Source: Gigaspora margarita (lineage: Eukaryota > Glomeromycota > Glomeromycetes > Diversisporales > Gigasporaceae). Taken from it: a stretch of DNA of 64,000 bases. How positions within the stretch are numbered: position 1 is the first letter of the stretch; each line of letters opens with the position of its first letter. Made by a program: the position numbers and the translations under genes. The stretch covers positions 683,619 through 747,618 of the forward strand of contig WTPW01000010.1 in NCBI GenBank assembly GCA_009809945.1. The letters run 5' to 3'. The notes under the pieces were generated by a model. The model saw only the letters and a program-made list of their open reading frames with translations. It ran no database searches and was not told the origin of the DNA. Shown in pieces: positions 22,401-34,983 of the stretch.

Positions 22401-23733
22401 CTAATCACTTTCATAATCCGGGTCAGGATTTAAAACGAATAGCCGACCTTTTGGTGCATCATCATCACTCCTAACATTTCTAATATATGACATGAATTAA
22501 TTAAATGGAAAACATTCATATTATAATGTACATAATGTACATAATAACGATAACGCGATATTATCATAAATAATTACCTCATTTCATTACCACTTTCAGG
22601 TGTTTCATTTCTAAGTCTACTAGGTTGCGCACCTAAAGGTTGACTCATTCTAGCAGCACTTCTTAAACTAAGTGGTCTAGAATCAGTTGGTATCGTTGCT
22701 GCTGTACCCGCTTGTGGTGATAATGTTTCATTTCTAAATAATGGACTTTTAAATCCAATTATTTCATTACTATCACCTTCTGGTGTTACCTGGGATGATC
22801 TATCATCTGGATGATATACATATGATAAATTATCTTGAGATGAAGCATGTGAAGGTGCTTTATATGATTGTCCTTGTTGTGTATTATAAAATTCACTTTG
22901 TGGCGAATGTTCATGTGTTACACTAGTATCTATTGATAATGTTGGATGATGAGTTTGATAATTTTCCGGTGGGGGATAATTTTCTGGTGGAGGATAATTT
23001 TCTGATGGAGGATAATTTTCTGATGGAGGATAATTTTCTGTTCGTGTTGGATAATTTTCTGGTGGAGGAAATGTTTGTGTTGGATAATTACCTGGTGGAG
23101 GATATTAATGATTGTATAGTTAATGATTTGCTGTGAATGAATGATTATCTTCAAACTGAATTTAGTGAAAAAAAAATTAATGAAATGATTTAGATGATTT
23201 AAATAAATATTCACCATCATTAGACATAGTATGTGAACTGCCACCGAAAGAAGAACGTTGATCAGCTGAATTAAGAACTCTAGTATCACTAACAAAGCTA
23301 CCATCTTTTTGAAAAGATTCAAATTGTGGTATAATTGGTTGTGAATTATCATTTACAGGTGCAGGACCCATAACGGGTGGTAAAGCACTTGGATTTCTAT
23401 CATATGGTGTCGCTATAAACGAAGCTTTTCTTCTTCGTCTAATAAAACAAAATATTATTGTTGCAACAGCTGCTGCTAATATTATAGCACCAATTATTCC
23501 GCCTACAATGGCTGGAATATTGGTTTTTGATTGATTGGGAGTCGTCTTGGGATTAGTATTACTGCTAACGCCTTGAAGATTTTTAGGACGATATTGAGTT
23601 TCCCAAGTAAAGCTTGTTATGTCTAATATGAAAATATTATTTGTCGATGTAAAGTTATCCTAACAAATATAAATAAAATAAAAATAAATTTATTTAAAGA
23701 ACGGTAGTGAAATTATTTTTGGTATTTATATCC

Positions 23734-23764
<31 letters not shown>

Positions 23765-26072
23765 GTATATATAATATATGTATATATATGTATATATAAT
23801 ATATGTATATATATGTATATATAATAATATATATATAAAATATATATATATATATATGTATATATAATAATATATATTATATAATATATAAATATATGTA
23901 TATATTCAGGGTATTGTGGCGAACCTCCTGTAACCTCGTGATTCAATGCGGACACCGCCAATATTTAAGAATTTCGACATTGTGATAAAAATATCCTGAG
24001 CCGTTGGAAACATCGTTTTCCGCTTATACATATACGGATCAAAATATTTTGATTAATATCCAGAGATCTTGATATAGTTAAGATATTATGGTATCGTGTA
24101 ATACATAATCCATAATATGTAATAATAATATGTAATAATAATATGTAATAATATTATGTACACCATATTAAATTAATCAATGTATATATTATATGGGTAG
24201 CTACTCATTTCCCCTACGGGCCTTTACCCGACATCACATAGGGGTTGAGTTAGGGTTATAATTTGATTAGTTGTAAATATATTAAATTGTCACCTGCGTG
24301 ATGCCGGGTAAATGGCCTGCATGAGAGATGACCATCGGAAATATGAGATGTAACCATATATGATTATATATGATTGCATGATCACATGCTGGGAAATTAC
24401 TCTCTCAGTGAGATAAACTGTATAAGATTCTGGTCAAATGATCGTCAATTCGTCACGAATACCCTCATTTACACACACACACACATATATATATATATAT
24501 TAAGAAAAAGCAAAAACTTACAGCGTTTCCTGAAAATAATAATAAAAACAAAATTTTCAGAATCGATATTTTATGAAATTTATAATTAACTATCATATTA
24601 AATAATAATGAATGTAAAAAAAAAAAAAAACATACCATATGCAACAATAGCATTGTCTCCTGCTAAAATAAAACTATGTGAATAACGAGCTGAAGGTGGA
24701 GTACCGGTTGTTGATGGTATAGACCAAGATAAAGCATCATTAGATGTATCTAAAACCGCCATATCATTATATTTTTGCAAAGTAAGATTTGCACCTCCAA
24801 ATATTATAATTTTGTTGCTAGATGCTATTTTTTTAACGTAACAATTTGTCGAATTAATTATAATAAATTTATGATAATCTATACATATGGTTAGATAATC
24901 TATATATGATTAAAACATACTTCCTACAGCTCCATGAAGCCTTCTATCTGGAGGTGAATTTGTAGCTGTCAACTACCAATAGACGAATAATAAAATATTA
25001 TAAATGAATATTCAATAACGAATAGACTAAAAAAAAAATCGTTGATACACTGTTCTAATTTTAAATTTAATAAATTACCTTACTCCAACTACCAATTACG
25101 GTATCAAAAATTTCAATATCAGACATAGAAGCTAAAGCTAAATTACCAGAACCATCACTAGAAAGAATAAGACCACCAATTATATAAATTTTTCCATTAC
25201 TCAAAATTGTAGCTGAATGTTGTACTCTTCCTTGTGTATTCAATGGTTCAGTTATAAAATTAGCGTTAACTGTTGAATTAGATGTATCCAATTCATATAA
25301 ATCGGTATTAATCTGAGAAGTTAATCCCGATGGTCCCCCCAGTAGCATATCAGAAGAACCACCATATCCACCAAATATATAGATTGAAGAACTATTAATT
25401 TTAGTAACCATTGAATGACCGATTCTTGCACTAGGTGTATTCGAAGAATCTTGTAACTTCATTTGTCCAGATGTTGTATCAAAATAGAATAATAAATTGG
25501 AAGTCGTAGAATTTATAGTTTCACCACCCCATACAACCATTAATTCATTATTAGAACCTCCTATCGACATACCATGAAAAGAAATATTTGGTGCAGTGGC
25601 AGGAGTAATAACTTCAAATCGAGGGTTTGAAGGATCAAATGATTTATTCATATCTAACATTATTAATTCATTAATATCATCATTTTGTGTTAAGCTTGCT
25701 GTTGGATTTGGTGCTAGAGATGGATTTATTATTCTACCTCCATATATATATAATCTGTTTTTTTTTTTCAAAATAATAATTAAAAATTATTAAAATTAAG
25801 ATTATTAAAATTAAGGTTAATTAATAATTTTTACGTGTAAGAAATTCTTGCTTACGTGTTATTTATCAAAACGGCAGCATGTCCACTAAAAAAAAAAAAA
25901 TAAAAAAAATAAAAAATAATAATTAGATAAAAATTATTTTATTATCAAAAAAAAGACAATTAAGAATATCAATTTACAATCTTGGAGAATTAGCGTCACA
26001 TTCAACATTTCCAATCCATATGCATTGTAATAATAAATAGATCACTAGAAAAAGCCGATGAAATATTCGCAT
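22401..26072 (-). CDS. Kelch-repeat type I membrane protein
   Basis: Nine exons on the minus strand: 25978-26072, 25856-25885, 25079-25754, 24921-24972, 24636-24824, 24522-24529 (8 nt), 23215-23659, 22578-23091 and 22401-22479. They join in frame to 695 aa. The start is the ATG at 26070-26072, followed by a signal peptide (MRIFHRLFLVIYLLLQCIWI). Residues 31 to about 375 form a kelch/galactose-oxidase-like propeller, with repeated PRFGHAAVLINN, LYIYGGR, ARIGHSMVTKI, IYIFGGYGG, IYIIGGL and IIIFGGA motifs. A single membrane helix follows at about 398-423 (IPAIVGGIIGAIILAAAVAT), then RRRRK, then a 270-residue proline-rich cytoplasmic tail with repeated ENYPP units, ending GRLFVLNPDPDYESD. This predicts an extracellular ligand- or adhesion-type propeller on a plasma-membrane anchor; ligand unknown. 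Exon 7 can read through to a stop at 23177, giving a short tail. The large kelch receptor-like family is common in these fungi. Splice sites were chosen by hand and every junction keeps frame. Confidence 0.88.
23092..23214 (-). other. Kelch gene intron 7, retention changes the C-terminus
   Basis: The intron starts GTGAATAT after SND-G and ends CCACCAG. Without splicing the frame continues YLFKSSKSFH and stops (TAA at 23177-23179), which would remove the long ENYPP-rich tail. The donor is weaker than the others in the gene. The spliced form is preferred because exons 8 and 9 are open, in frame and end in a family-like tail. Confidence 0.6.
23660..24521 (-). other. Kelch gene intron 6, 862 nt, with repeats
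   Basis: Other introns of the gene are 92-123 nt. This one is expanded by an AT microsatellite (about 23740-23905, ATATATGTATATATAAT units) and an inverted-repeat insertion (about 24192-24334, arms GGCCTTTACCCGACATCAC and GTGATGCCGGGTAAATGGCC). It also has TAATAATATG repeats near 24118-24160 and an ACACAC/ATATAT run near 24470-24500. Confidence 0.7.
24192..24334. mobile_element. Inverted-repeat insertion in kelch intron 6
   Basis: Imperfect arms of about 40 nt: left CTACGGGCCTTTACCCGACA, right its near complement around GATGCCGGGTAAATGGCC. GGTTGAGTTAGGGTTAT lies between them. It is GC-richer than the surrounding intron. Likely a MITE; target duplication not readable. Confidence 0.5.
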
Positions 26073-27485
26073 TTCAAGAATTCTTTATATATATATATAT
26101 ATCTGAATATCTGATTATTATTATTATTATGTAATATATGTGATTACTCTCCAAACTAAGTATTTGATTGATTCGTTGGGATAAATTTGATAAACTTGAT
26201 AATTCGATAAATTTTCGATATCAACTTTTTTTTTTTTTTTTTCGGCAACTCTTTACCTTTTTTTTTTTGGTTTAAATGATCGCTATTTATGTTAAATATA
26301 TAAAATAATTGTCACATAATAATTCCGGTAAAAAAAAATTATTATAATATGGTAATTGAGAATTTAGAATCAATTGGCAAATAGAAGAGAACTTGAGTAA
26401 TTTAAACCGTAATTGAACAAGAAAATAAATGAATATATTATATAAAGAGAGGTCAAATAACAAGCGAAAAGTACCAAAAGTTCTTTTTACAACACGTGAA
26501 ACGAAAAAAAAAGATTGAAACGTGACCAAAGTAAAGAACGAACGATAGACGACTAAGGAGAAAGGTCAAAAAAATAATTATAGTTAGCGAATTATGAAAT
26601 GCAAATTAAAAGAAAAAAAAAAAAGAATAGTTAATTATTTGTTTTTTAAGCGTTGATTGTGAAACGATTTTGTAGGTTCTACTTGAAATGTGAATTCCCT
26701 TATGCGGGATAGTTACACACGCATAAGTACAGCCCCGAAATAGATGAATATACTTGGCTTTATATATTAGGTAATATTAAATTGTTTTATTATACCGTCA
26801 CATTGTGTTAAATTGTGTTATCATGCGTTGTTTTTTCTTTTTTAAATGTAACGCGTGAGTCCATGCTATAAATTCAATATATATTTGTGTTACGAACAGT
26901 ATGTTATGTACGAATGTACTGTACCCAAGTCTGTACATTCGTACGTACGTTACTTGAATTTTAATCGTAGATCCATATAATAATAAAAAAATAATAGTAA
27001 TGCAAGTTGTATAGTTTTAAGTGTGCATATAAAAATTTATTATACAGTAACAATGGTTACTGAATTAAGTAGACAAGCCGAAAAATTAATAAGCAGGAAA
27101 AAAAAAAAATTTAATAGATAACTAAAAGCTTTTACTAAATGATCCAGATCTGGTTCATTTTAAATCTTTCACGTTTAGTAAATAATTATTATTAAACATA
27201 TTTGAACATCGGAACTTCAACTTTTTCGGCTTTGATGATCATTAGATTGACACGGTTTAACTTAAAGAAGAATGATCTATAACATAGTGCAACAGGTAAA
27301 AGTAACTCTTCCCAAACCAAAAACTTTAATGTTGTAACGGGAAAAGGGACTTTAAAGTAAAGATTGTAACATTCTATGAAATTTTCGTTTGTATAAATTC
27401 CGATAACTTGCACTTCATCAAAATATAAAACGAATGAAAAAAAAAAAAACAAAAAAAAAAAAAAAAAAAAAAAGTTATTTGATTC
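26073..27485. promoter_or_regulatory. Divergent intergenic region, kelch / Zn2Cys6 factor
   Basis: 1.4 kb shared upstream region of two divergently transcribed host genes. It contains an AT microsatellite next to the kelch start (26086-26102), two CACGTG/ACGTGA-type motifs (AACACGTGAAACG near 26491 and GAAACGTGACC near 26517), and a 12-bp-arm palindrome GTACGAATGTAC / GTACATTCGTAC (26908-26919 and 26933-26944). A poly-A run (27426-27473) lies immediately before the transcription factor start. No other gene is supported; frames at 26287-26529 and 27192-27452 are not conserved-looking. Confidence 0.5.
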
Positions 27486-30285
27486 ATGTCAGAATTAAGT
27501 GACAAGATGTCCTATAAGAGACAACGCGTTTCAAAAGCTTGTGATTCTTGCCGTCGAAAGAAAGTAAAGGTAAAATAATTTTTTCTTTAATTATAATGTA
27601 ATGAAATCCGGTATGTAAAGATATCCACAACCATTTTAGGGGATTTACCGAAATTTCGGATTCTGACTTAATGTTTACCCGTTAAAAAAAATATAGTTCT
27701 TTAATGTTTAGCCGTTTAAAAAAAAAACATTTTTTATAATATTTTATCCGTTAAAAAATAAAAATTTATAGAGTTCTACAATGTTTAGCCGTTAAAAAAA
27801 TTTTAAGATTTATAATGTTTAACCACTAAGGAATTCAAAATGTCACATAAAAAAATATGATATAATTTAATAATTTAAATAGTAAAAAAAAAAAAATTTA
27901 TTACAATATTAATTACAATATTAATTATAATATTAATTTCAATATTAATTACAGTATTAAATTAACAGTATTAATTACAGTATTAATTACAGTATTAATA
28001 AAAAATGTAATTGTTTCTGACCGGTTTTGAATTTGATCATTTTAGTGTGGTGGCGCCCCTCCCGTATGTAGCAATTGTTTGGCTTTTAACTTGACTTGTA
28101 CTTATAACGATACTACCAAAAAAAGGTTTGTTTTTTTTATTTTATTTTATTTATTTTATTTTGATCGATTAACAGTTAAGGATTTAAACAAATCCGATTA
28201 TTTTTTATTTATACAGGGGACCACCTAAAGGTTACATAGAAGCCATCGAATCTAGATTGTATAAGATGGAATCACTTATGGGTGAATTGGCACATAGTAA
28301 TGATCCACGTGCGGAGGCGATCTTGGCAGAGTTGATGAAAGATGATTTACATCCTCTTCATAAAGCTAGAAAAGTGAATTATGCAGCATGGAGAAATAGA
28401 ATAACAACACCATTTAATGATACATTAGAAACTAGATCAATTGGACCATTAACTGATTCTTCAACTAATGTTAATACAAATGATTATGAAGTTAATTATA
28501 TTAATGATGCCATGGGAATTTTAAGTATAGATGAAAAAAATCAAATTAGTTATTATGGAAAAAGTAGTGGTTTACAACTTTTAAAACAAAGTGATCGATA
28601 TAAGAATGGAATTTTATCATTTTCTAATAATATTAATAATAATATTAATAATAATATTAATATTAATAATGAACCAAATTTAACAACAACATCAAATCAA
28701 AAATTGATATTACAATCAGAACTTACGGAATTACCATCTCAAGAATTATCCGATCATTTATTAGAACTTTATTTTAAACATGTTCATACATTGTTTCCTA
28801 TTATATATAAGCCACGATTTTTTGAATTGTTAAAAGATCATGAAAATCCTCCATATCTTTTATTGAATTCTATTTATACTTTAGCATCAAATTTTTCCGA
28901 TAGGATTGAAGTAAGAAAAGATTTAGAAAACCCGTTAACTACAGGAGATGTTTATTTCGATCGTGCTAAGGCTTTGCTCGACAATGATTATGATAGAGCC
29001 CATACAACAAATATTCAAGCTTTACTTTTGTTATCTCTTAGAGAATATGGAGCCGGTAGAGTCACGAGATCTTGGATTTATACCGGTATGGCAGCAAGAA
29101 TGGCACAAAGTTTAGGTTTACATCGTAATAATGAAAAATGTTATCCAATTGTATTATCTCATGGAGAAAAAGAAGAACAAAGACGTGTCTTTTGGGGTTG
29201 TTACGTTCTTGACAGGTGAATAAAATCAATTAGTATTTATTTTATTTATTTTATGTATCATTTATTAAATAATAATACACCTATTAATATTAATACACTA
29301 TTAATACACTAAAATAGGATACCGAGCGTACATTTTGGACGTCCATTGGCTATTGACGAAAAGGATGTAGATGCTGCGCACCCATCAGAAAATGGAGACG
29401 ATGAATACGAATCAATTTCATTTAAAATGAAACATTCAGAAAATTTAGTATCATCACCAAATTCTACAAATAATGACACTTCAACACAAATTAACAAAGA
29501 ATCAAAAGAATCTATAAAATCATCAACTCATATTATATCACGATTTAATTGTTTAATTAAACTTTGTGAAATAATGGGACGTATTCTTCAAAATGTATAT
29601 GCTATAAGATGTAATCAAACAACAGTTAGTGATTCAGTTATTTCAATTCTTGAATCATCTCTTAGAACTTGGTTTATATCATTACCACCACATTTACAAT
29701 ATAATCCTTTAGATCAAAATTTGGATAATTTAAATGTATCAACACTCAGTCTTCATATGATATATTATGAATCATTAATGTTACTTCATCGACCATTCGC
29801 AGCAGGAAATAATTCATCTCATAAAATATGTACATCATCAGCAGAAGTTATTTCTGAAATCATTGATTTAATGTATAGACAAAATACATTGAAAAATACT
29901 TTACCAATTATAATTTATGGTACTTTTATATCTTCAGTTGTTCATGCTTGTAATTCTACTCAACCTGATACAACTACAGCAAAGATGAATCTTGCAAGAT
30001 GTATAAGAGCATTAGATTCTTTAAAAAATAATTGGATATTACCACAAAAATATATTTATTTAATAATAGGATTGGTAGATTTAAAAGGTTTACATTTAGA
30101 TATAAATCCAGGATCACCAAATGATAGTACAGAAAATAATCGTGGTTTGAAAAAACGAAATATTTTTACAAGTAATCAATCAAATCCGTTTGATACCATG
30201 GATCGTTATGGACGGCAGGCACGATATCGTGCGCAGTATAATCAATATACTGCATCAAATAATAATAATAATAATAATAATAGTA

Positions 30286-30325
<40 letters not shown>

Positions 30326-30959
30326 TGATAATAATAATGATAATAATAGCGATAATGATGATAATGATGATGATAATAGCGAAAGTTCTACAAAAGCACA
30401 AATTTTTAATAACTCAAACTCTTTATCAACATATCAAAGACACTCATCAGTAATGAGTCAAAACAATTCGGTAATAGTTTCATCACCATCATTTACTTTT
30501 AATAATCAAACACAACAATCACAACAGTTACGTCATAATTTCCAAGAATCAACACAAATATTTAATAATGATAATTCATTTGGATTTAGAAATATGACAA
30601 CCACTACAACATATTCACAACCACAATCACAATCACAGTCACAATCACAATCTAATGTAAATAGATCTGATCCTTATGCAGCTCAAGGAGTAATTTCAAC
30701 AAATAATGGTGTTTATTCCTTAAATTCAGGATTTTGGAATCTTCCACAAAGTGCAAATTTCGAAGAATGGTCATCTTATCTTCATTCACAACAAGTACAA
30801 CAAAGTGTTACATTACCTTCTCAACCACCACTTACATCATCTATGTCATTACAACCATTACTACATGATAATGGTGATAATGTGAATGTATTTACAAATA
30901 ATCAAACAACTTTGATGTCTGAATTTGAGAGAGTCGAAAACAATAACAAATACATGTAA
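27486..30959 (+). CDS. Zn2Cys6 (Gal4-type) transcription factor
   Basis: Four exons, 27486-27569, 28046-28125, 28217-29215 and 29318-30959, join in frame to 934 aa. Residues 19-46 form the binuclear zinc cluster C-x2-C-x6-C-x6-C-x2-C-x6-C (ACDSCRRKKVKC, then CSNCLAFNLTC). A linker KRGPPKGYIEAIESRL follows, typical of the XlnR-like subgroup. The fungal-specific middle homology domain runs from about 223 to beyond 400, with LFPIIYKPRFF, RSWIYTGMAARMAQSLGLHR, RRVFWGCYVLDR and GRPLAI. The C-terminal third is low complexity: poly-Asn/Asp at about 695-742, then Gln/Ser repeats, consistent with an activation region. It should bind CGG-type DNA half-sites in the nucleus; target genes unknown. Intron 1 is long (476 nt) and repeat-filled; intron 2 uses a GTTTGT donor. 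It is divergent from the kelch gene. Confidence 0.92.
27655..28003. repeat. Tandem repeats in intron 1 of the Zn2Cys6 gene
   Basis: Two arrays. The first is four to five copies of TAATGTTTAGCCGTTAAAAA (27670-27840). The second is about eight copies of ATTAATTACAATATTAATTA type 13-mers (27897-28003). They explain the unusual intron length. Confidence 0.7.
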
Positions 30960-31081
30960 TTCTAGTAATTCTAGTTATTCTAGTAATTAATTTAGTAATT
31001 AATTCTAGTAATTCTAGTAATTCTAGTACTTAATTCTAGTAATTAATTTTAGTAATTAATTCTAGTAATTCTAGTTGTACT
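30960..31081. repeat. TTCTAGTAA tandem repeat in 3' flank
   Basis: About ten imperfect copies of TAATTCTAGT begin directly after the stop codon of the Zn2Cys6 gene and would lie in its 3' untranslated region. Confidence 0.75.
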
Positions 31082-32515
31082 AGAAAACCTTGCGATAATT
31101 CAATCGTGCATAATTTATATATATCGGTGAGGCGTTTTCTAAAATAAATCAAGTTTTAAATACTGTTTAAATTGAGGCTGAACTTACACTGTTACATACT
31201 ACTTACCAAGATCGTTTACATTTAGAGCTTAGAATTATTTATCAAAAATACATATATTACCAAACATATAAATCTTTCTAAATTTATATATATTTTTTAT
31301 AATAAAATTCTATTTGTGAACATATTAATTATGTATTAAAAAAAACTATAAAGAAAAAAACGTATTAAAAATTTTTTTTTTTTTTGGTCTTTTCTTTACA
31401 TGGTTCATTCCCCCCGTTTTATGTCATTGATAGCTTACAAGGTTCAACCTCTTAACGTTAACGATAGTTATACTGATCGTACCAGACGAGTACATAATAC
31501 AATAAAGTAGTACACAAATTAGGACGGACATATAGAAATAACAATACTGTGTATGATTCATAAAAGAAAACTAAAAAATTCTTCAAACTAGAGTTATTTT
31601 GCTTATTACTGTATTAAACAAGGGGTTTACTTATAAATGGGCGTCTATCTGCTATGTTATGTTAATGGTATGCACTATCCAAACTTTTCGTATATCCGTC
31701 CGAATCTGTGCTGCCTACAGAATACTTGTTCCGTTAATGTTTTTTGGTTCCTAACCAATAAAATTTCATCCAAACCGTTTTTGGAAAATTTTGACCTGGA
31801 TTAAGAATTAAATTCAATCAAAACTATTATTACTAATGTTACTAAATGTTACTAAATGTTACTAAATGTTACTGTTACTGCAATAACTTATATTGAAAAA
31901 AATTAATAAGGTAATCAATCATATAAATTTCTCATTAGGAATACAAAGATATAAGCAGTGAACATATTACGAAATTATCATCTAAATAAACAGCCTTTTA
32001 TACTTCGTACCAATCAAACTTTGTTATATTAAAGTCATCAGGGCTGAGAAAAAGAAACAAACATCAATTTATTTCATCAAAATTCTTCATTATATATCTA
32101 TATCAGGAGTTCATTATTCATTTATTATCTAAGACCATGAGTTTGTATTTGAACTATGCCCAATAAAAACTTCATTTTAGACGCATATATGAACATATAA
32201 AATTCCATATGTCCAAATTTGTCCAAATAAAACTAATGACGTTTCATAGGGCTGGAGCCTTACTTCTTAAGTTCTTAAATTTGAAATAAAAATTTTTTAC
32301 CACAGAGTACTAGAATATACGTTAAATTTTAAATATATAGCATATTTTATTAATTTATATTAATGCGCGTGTGAAAGACATAATCTCTAATTTTAATAAT
32401 TTATTAAAGAAAGCAATTTCTGCTCTTCAGCCAATCTTTGCTGTAAACGTGTATTTTCTGTAATGTATTATAAAAGAATGTACTAAGATCAGAAAGTGCA
32501 CGGACTCTTGATATA
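31082..32515. other. Gene-free AT-rich stretch
   Basis: No gene supported. Four copies of AATGTTACT/AAATGTTACT lie at about 31836-31873. Confidence 0.5.
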
Positions 32516-32780
32516 CTGTAAAGTGCCGTATACAAGACCCGGGTCTGTTACATTCCATCAATTTTTAAACCATATAGTAGACCCTGGGTCTAATACACGC
32601 TGAGAGGTTATATAGTGAAAAAAAAAATTTAAAGAGCATACACACTTTTTATTTGCAATAGGCAGTCTAACTATTTAAAAAACCCCCGTATTTGATTAAT
32701 ATAGTTTTTATGGTTCGCGCCCGGGTTTAATTCATGGTGGATCTTCTATTTGGGAGGATCTTGCATACGGCACTTTACGG
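32516..32780. mobile_element. TA-flanked MITE, CTGTAAAGTGCCGTAT family
   Basis: A 265-bp element with inverted ends CTGTAAAGTGCCGTATACAA and TTGCATACGGCACTTTACGG, flanked by TA on both sides (32514-32515, 32781-32782). The interior holds CCCGGGTC, CCTGGGTC and CCCGGG motifs. A TA target duplication fits Tc1/mariner. It lies directly against the DUF6570 relic. Confidence 0.85.
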
Positions 32781-32782
32781 TA

Positions 32783-33440
32783 GCTATAAAAGTATATTTA
32801 ATATCATCTTCAGAAACATTAGAATCCTTATGATCGGCTGATACTATGTTTTCATTTATTAAAATCATTATTATCTATGGTACATAATTGGTCAAATATA
32901 GTGCCATCTTCTGGAAGAGTATTCAATATGTCATAATCGACTTCAATATTAGAATAAAAAGGATTATTGTTTTTGCGATAATTTAACCAAATTAAAAATA
33001 TTCGATCGTTTTAACTTTAAAACTCTTGAAGTAAAATCTTGTCCGAGTTTTCGAATGATTAAAGTATCAATTATGGAAGGTAATTTCGTGAATTTCTTGA
33101 GTAAAATTAATTATATTTCCTCGGTATCCAAGCTGTCCACCTTGAAGCTTATAAACAGCTAAAATTGGAAGGACTTGTGCAATAAGCATTTCTTCAACTT
33201 GATTAAGTTGAGGATGTTCGGCAGGAATTTCCCTAAAATTTAATTTGTCGTCTTTTCTATATACTAATATTTCTTTTACACACAAAGATCCATATCGTTT
33301 TCGGTTGAAGAATCTTCTTAGCATTAATTTTTCTCTATTGCATCTACTACATAATATACCAATACAATATCAGGAAAACTCTCCTTACAAAATAGGGCAG
33401 AAATTGAATTTAAGTTGCAGAAATTGCGCTACGAAATTTT
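32783..33440 (-). pseudogene. Helitron-type DUF6570 relic
   Basis: On the minus strand, 33067-33324 reads EIPAEHPQLNQVEEMLIAQ, then VLPILAVYKLQGGQLGYRGN. These match the E-x-x-L-x-x-x-E-E-M-L-I-A-x-V-x-P and Y-x-L-x-GGQ-x-x-YRGN-x-I-NF core of the DUF6570 domain found upstream of Helitron_like_N in Helitron-encoded proteins. Another frame lower down (about 32870-33010) reads FYSNIEVDYDILNTLPEDGT, the next conserved part of the domain. Frame changes separate the pieces and no Rep or helicase part is visible nearby, so it is a fragment of a Helitron protein. The family assignment is from memory. Confidence 0.65.
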
Positions 33441-34297
33441 TTTAAAGATTACGATCGTCATAAGAAAGTGTGTGTAGCGGCAAGACAGTTTTAAAAATCC
33501 ATAGCGTTAGTTAATATAATTAATTACATATATATAATTTGTGATTTCTTTTTTTTTGAATATATATTAATATTACGTTCATCGCTGACGTTAATGACTA
33601 GACTTAAGATTAATTAATTTTTACAGGGGTCGACAAAATCAGTATTATCATCATTACAGGGGTGGGAGCCGGACATCGTACACCATAGATAGGTCTTTCA
33701 CTCCGCTTCCTTCCGTTCCAGCCCAAAAATTTTATATTTCAAATTTACTCCATTACAAATACTGTCTAAGATGGAATAATGCATTAATGCAGGCTGAAAA
33801 TTATAACAATATTTTCTGGGCATGCCATCCGTAGTGGCTCTCAAAACTCTAAGGGGGGACTTTTTCTTAACTTTTTCGGTTTTTTATTTTTATTTTTTTT
33901 TAAAATATATATATATATATAGTTTGTTTGGTTAAACCAACTATCACGTCCAATTAATTAATATAAATTTAATAATGGCGATTTTCAAAATTAACGGACT
34001 AAACAAATCGAATTTGTGATAGCGAATGATCAAATAAGAGAATGAATAGGATTGATTGTTTAAAGATCCCTATTTCATGGAATAAAAATTTGAATTTATT
34101 GATGTACATAATAGTCTTATAATAAATGCTACTGTAATTTATACATGTGAAAATAATTTCGATATTGATTTATATGAAAATTCTAAGATAAAGTACCTCG
34201 GCAATATTTAAAAACAATGTCAAAAACATATATACTATAATTTATTTCAAAAAATAAAAAAATACGTCATATACGTCATCTGTTTCACTAAAATGGA

Positions 34298-34346
<49 letters not shown>

Positions 34347-34983
34347 ATTATTATTATTACTGTATGGTTCTAAATCCATGTGAATGGATTTTGCTCTCAA
34401 ACGACTTAAGTGGGAATTAAGTACGAATTTATTTTCTATTACAGTAGTACCCTTGACATTATGTGAATTACATATAATAAACTATATAGAGATATAATAT
34501 GTAAATTTTTACTCACGGGTTTTCCCTGTACACCACTCATTTGTAAGAATTATTTTCATCTTTATAATTGAATTTATGTCAGTTAGCGGTTTTTTGGCTT
34601 CGTATACGTTTGATAACTTTATCAAATTTTTCAAATATTATTGATTAAAAATTTGTATTTAAAATCTTAATATTTTAGATTGAAAAATAAAATAAATTAC
34701 CGGTATTAAAAAGATGTACTTACTTAGTTGTATAAAATTCTGTTACCACTTAAGTTTTTTTAAGACGATTCTAAATCCACGAATGCTTAAATTTAGATGG
34801 CAGTTATAATGAAGTTTGTCCAATAAGATTACATGAATAGAACGAAATATTGAAGTAATAAAACCTTCTAGCGGCTCTTTAGTGTTAGGATTAGGAAGGT
34901 TGTATTATGAAATCATTTTAAAAGCTCTTTAAGGTTTTTTAAGGTTGGTGTTAGAATTATAAAGGGTTGTTTCATATATAGTA
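33441..34983. other. Gene-free AT-rich stretch
   Basis: No gene supported. Contains a pure T run (about 34302-34345) and a small AT repeat near 33906-33920. Confidence 0.5.

Noticed and set aside
22930-23352. A 140-codon minus-strand frame over the kelch tail
   Set aside because: Histidine/isoleucine-rich shadow in another frame of exons 7 and 8; the ENYPP frame is consistent with splicing and the family tail.
24598-25793. Separate small genes over kelch exons
   Set aside because: They are exons of one spliced gene; all junctions keep frame.
30190-30453. Isoleucine-rich frame in the Zn2Cys6 gene
   Set aside because: Frame-shifted reading of the poly-asparagine codons.
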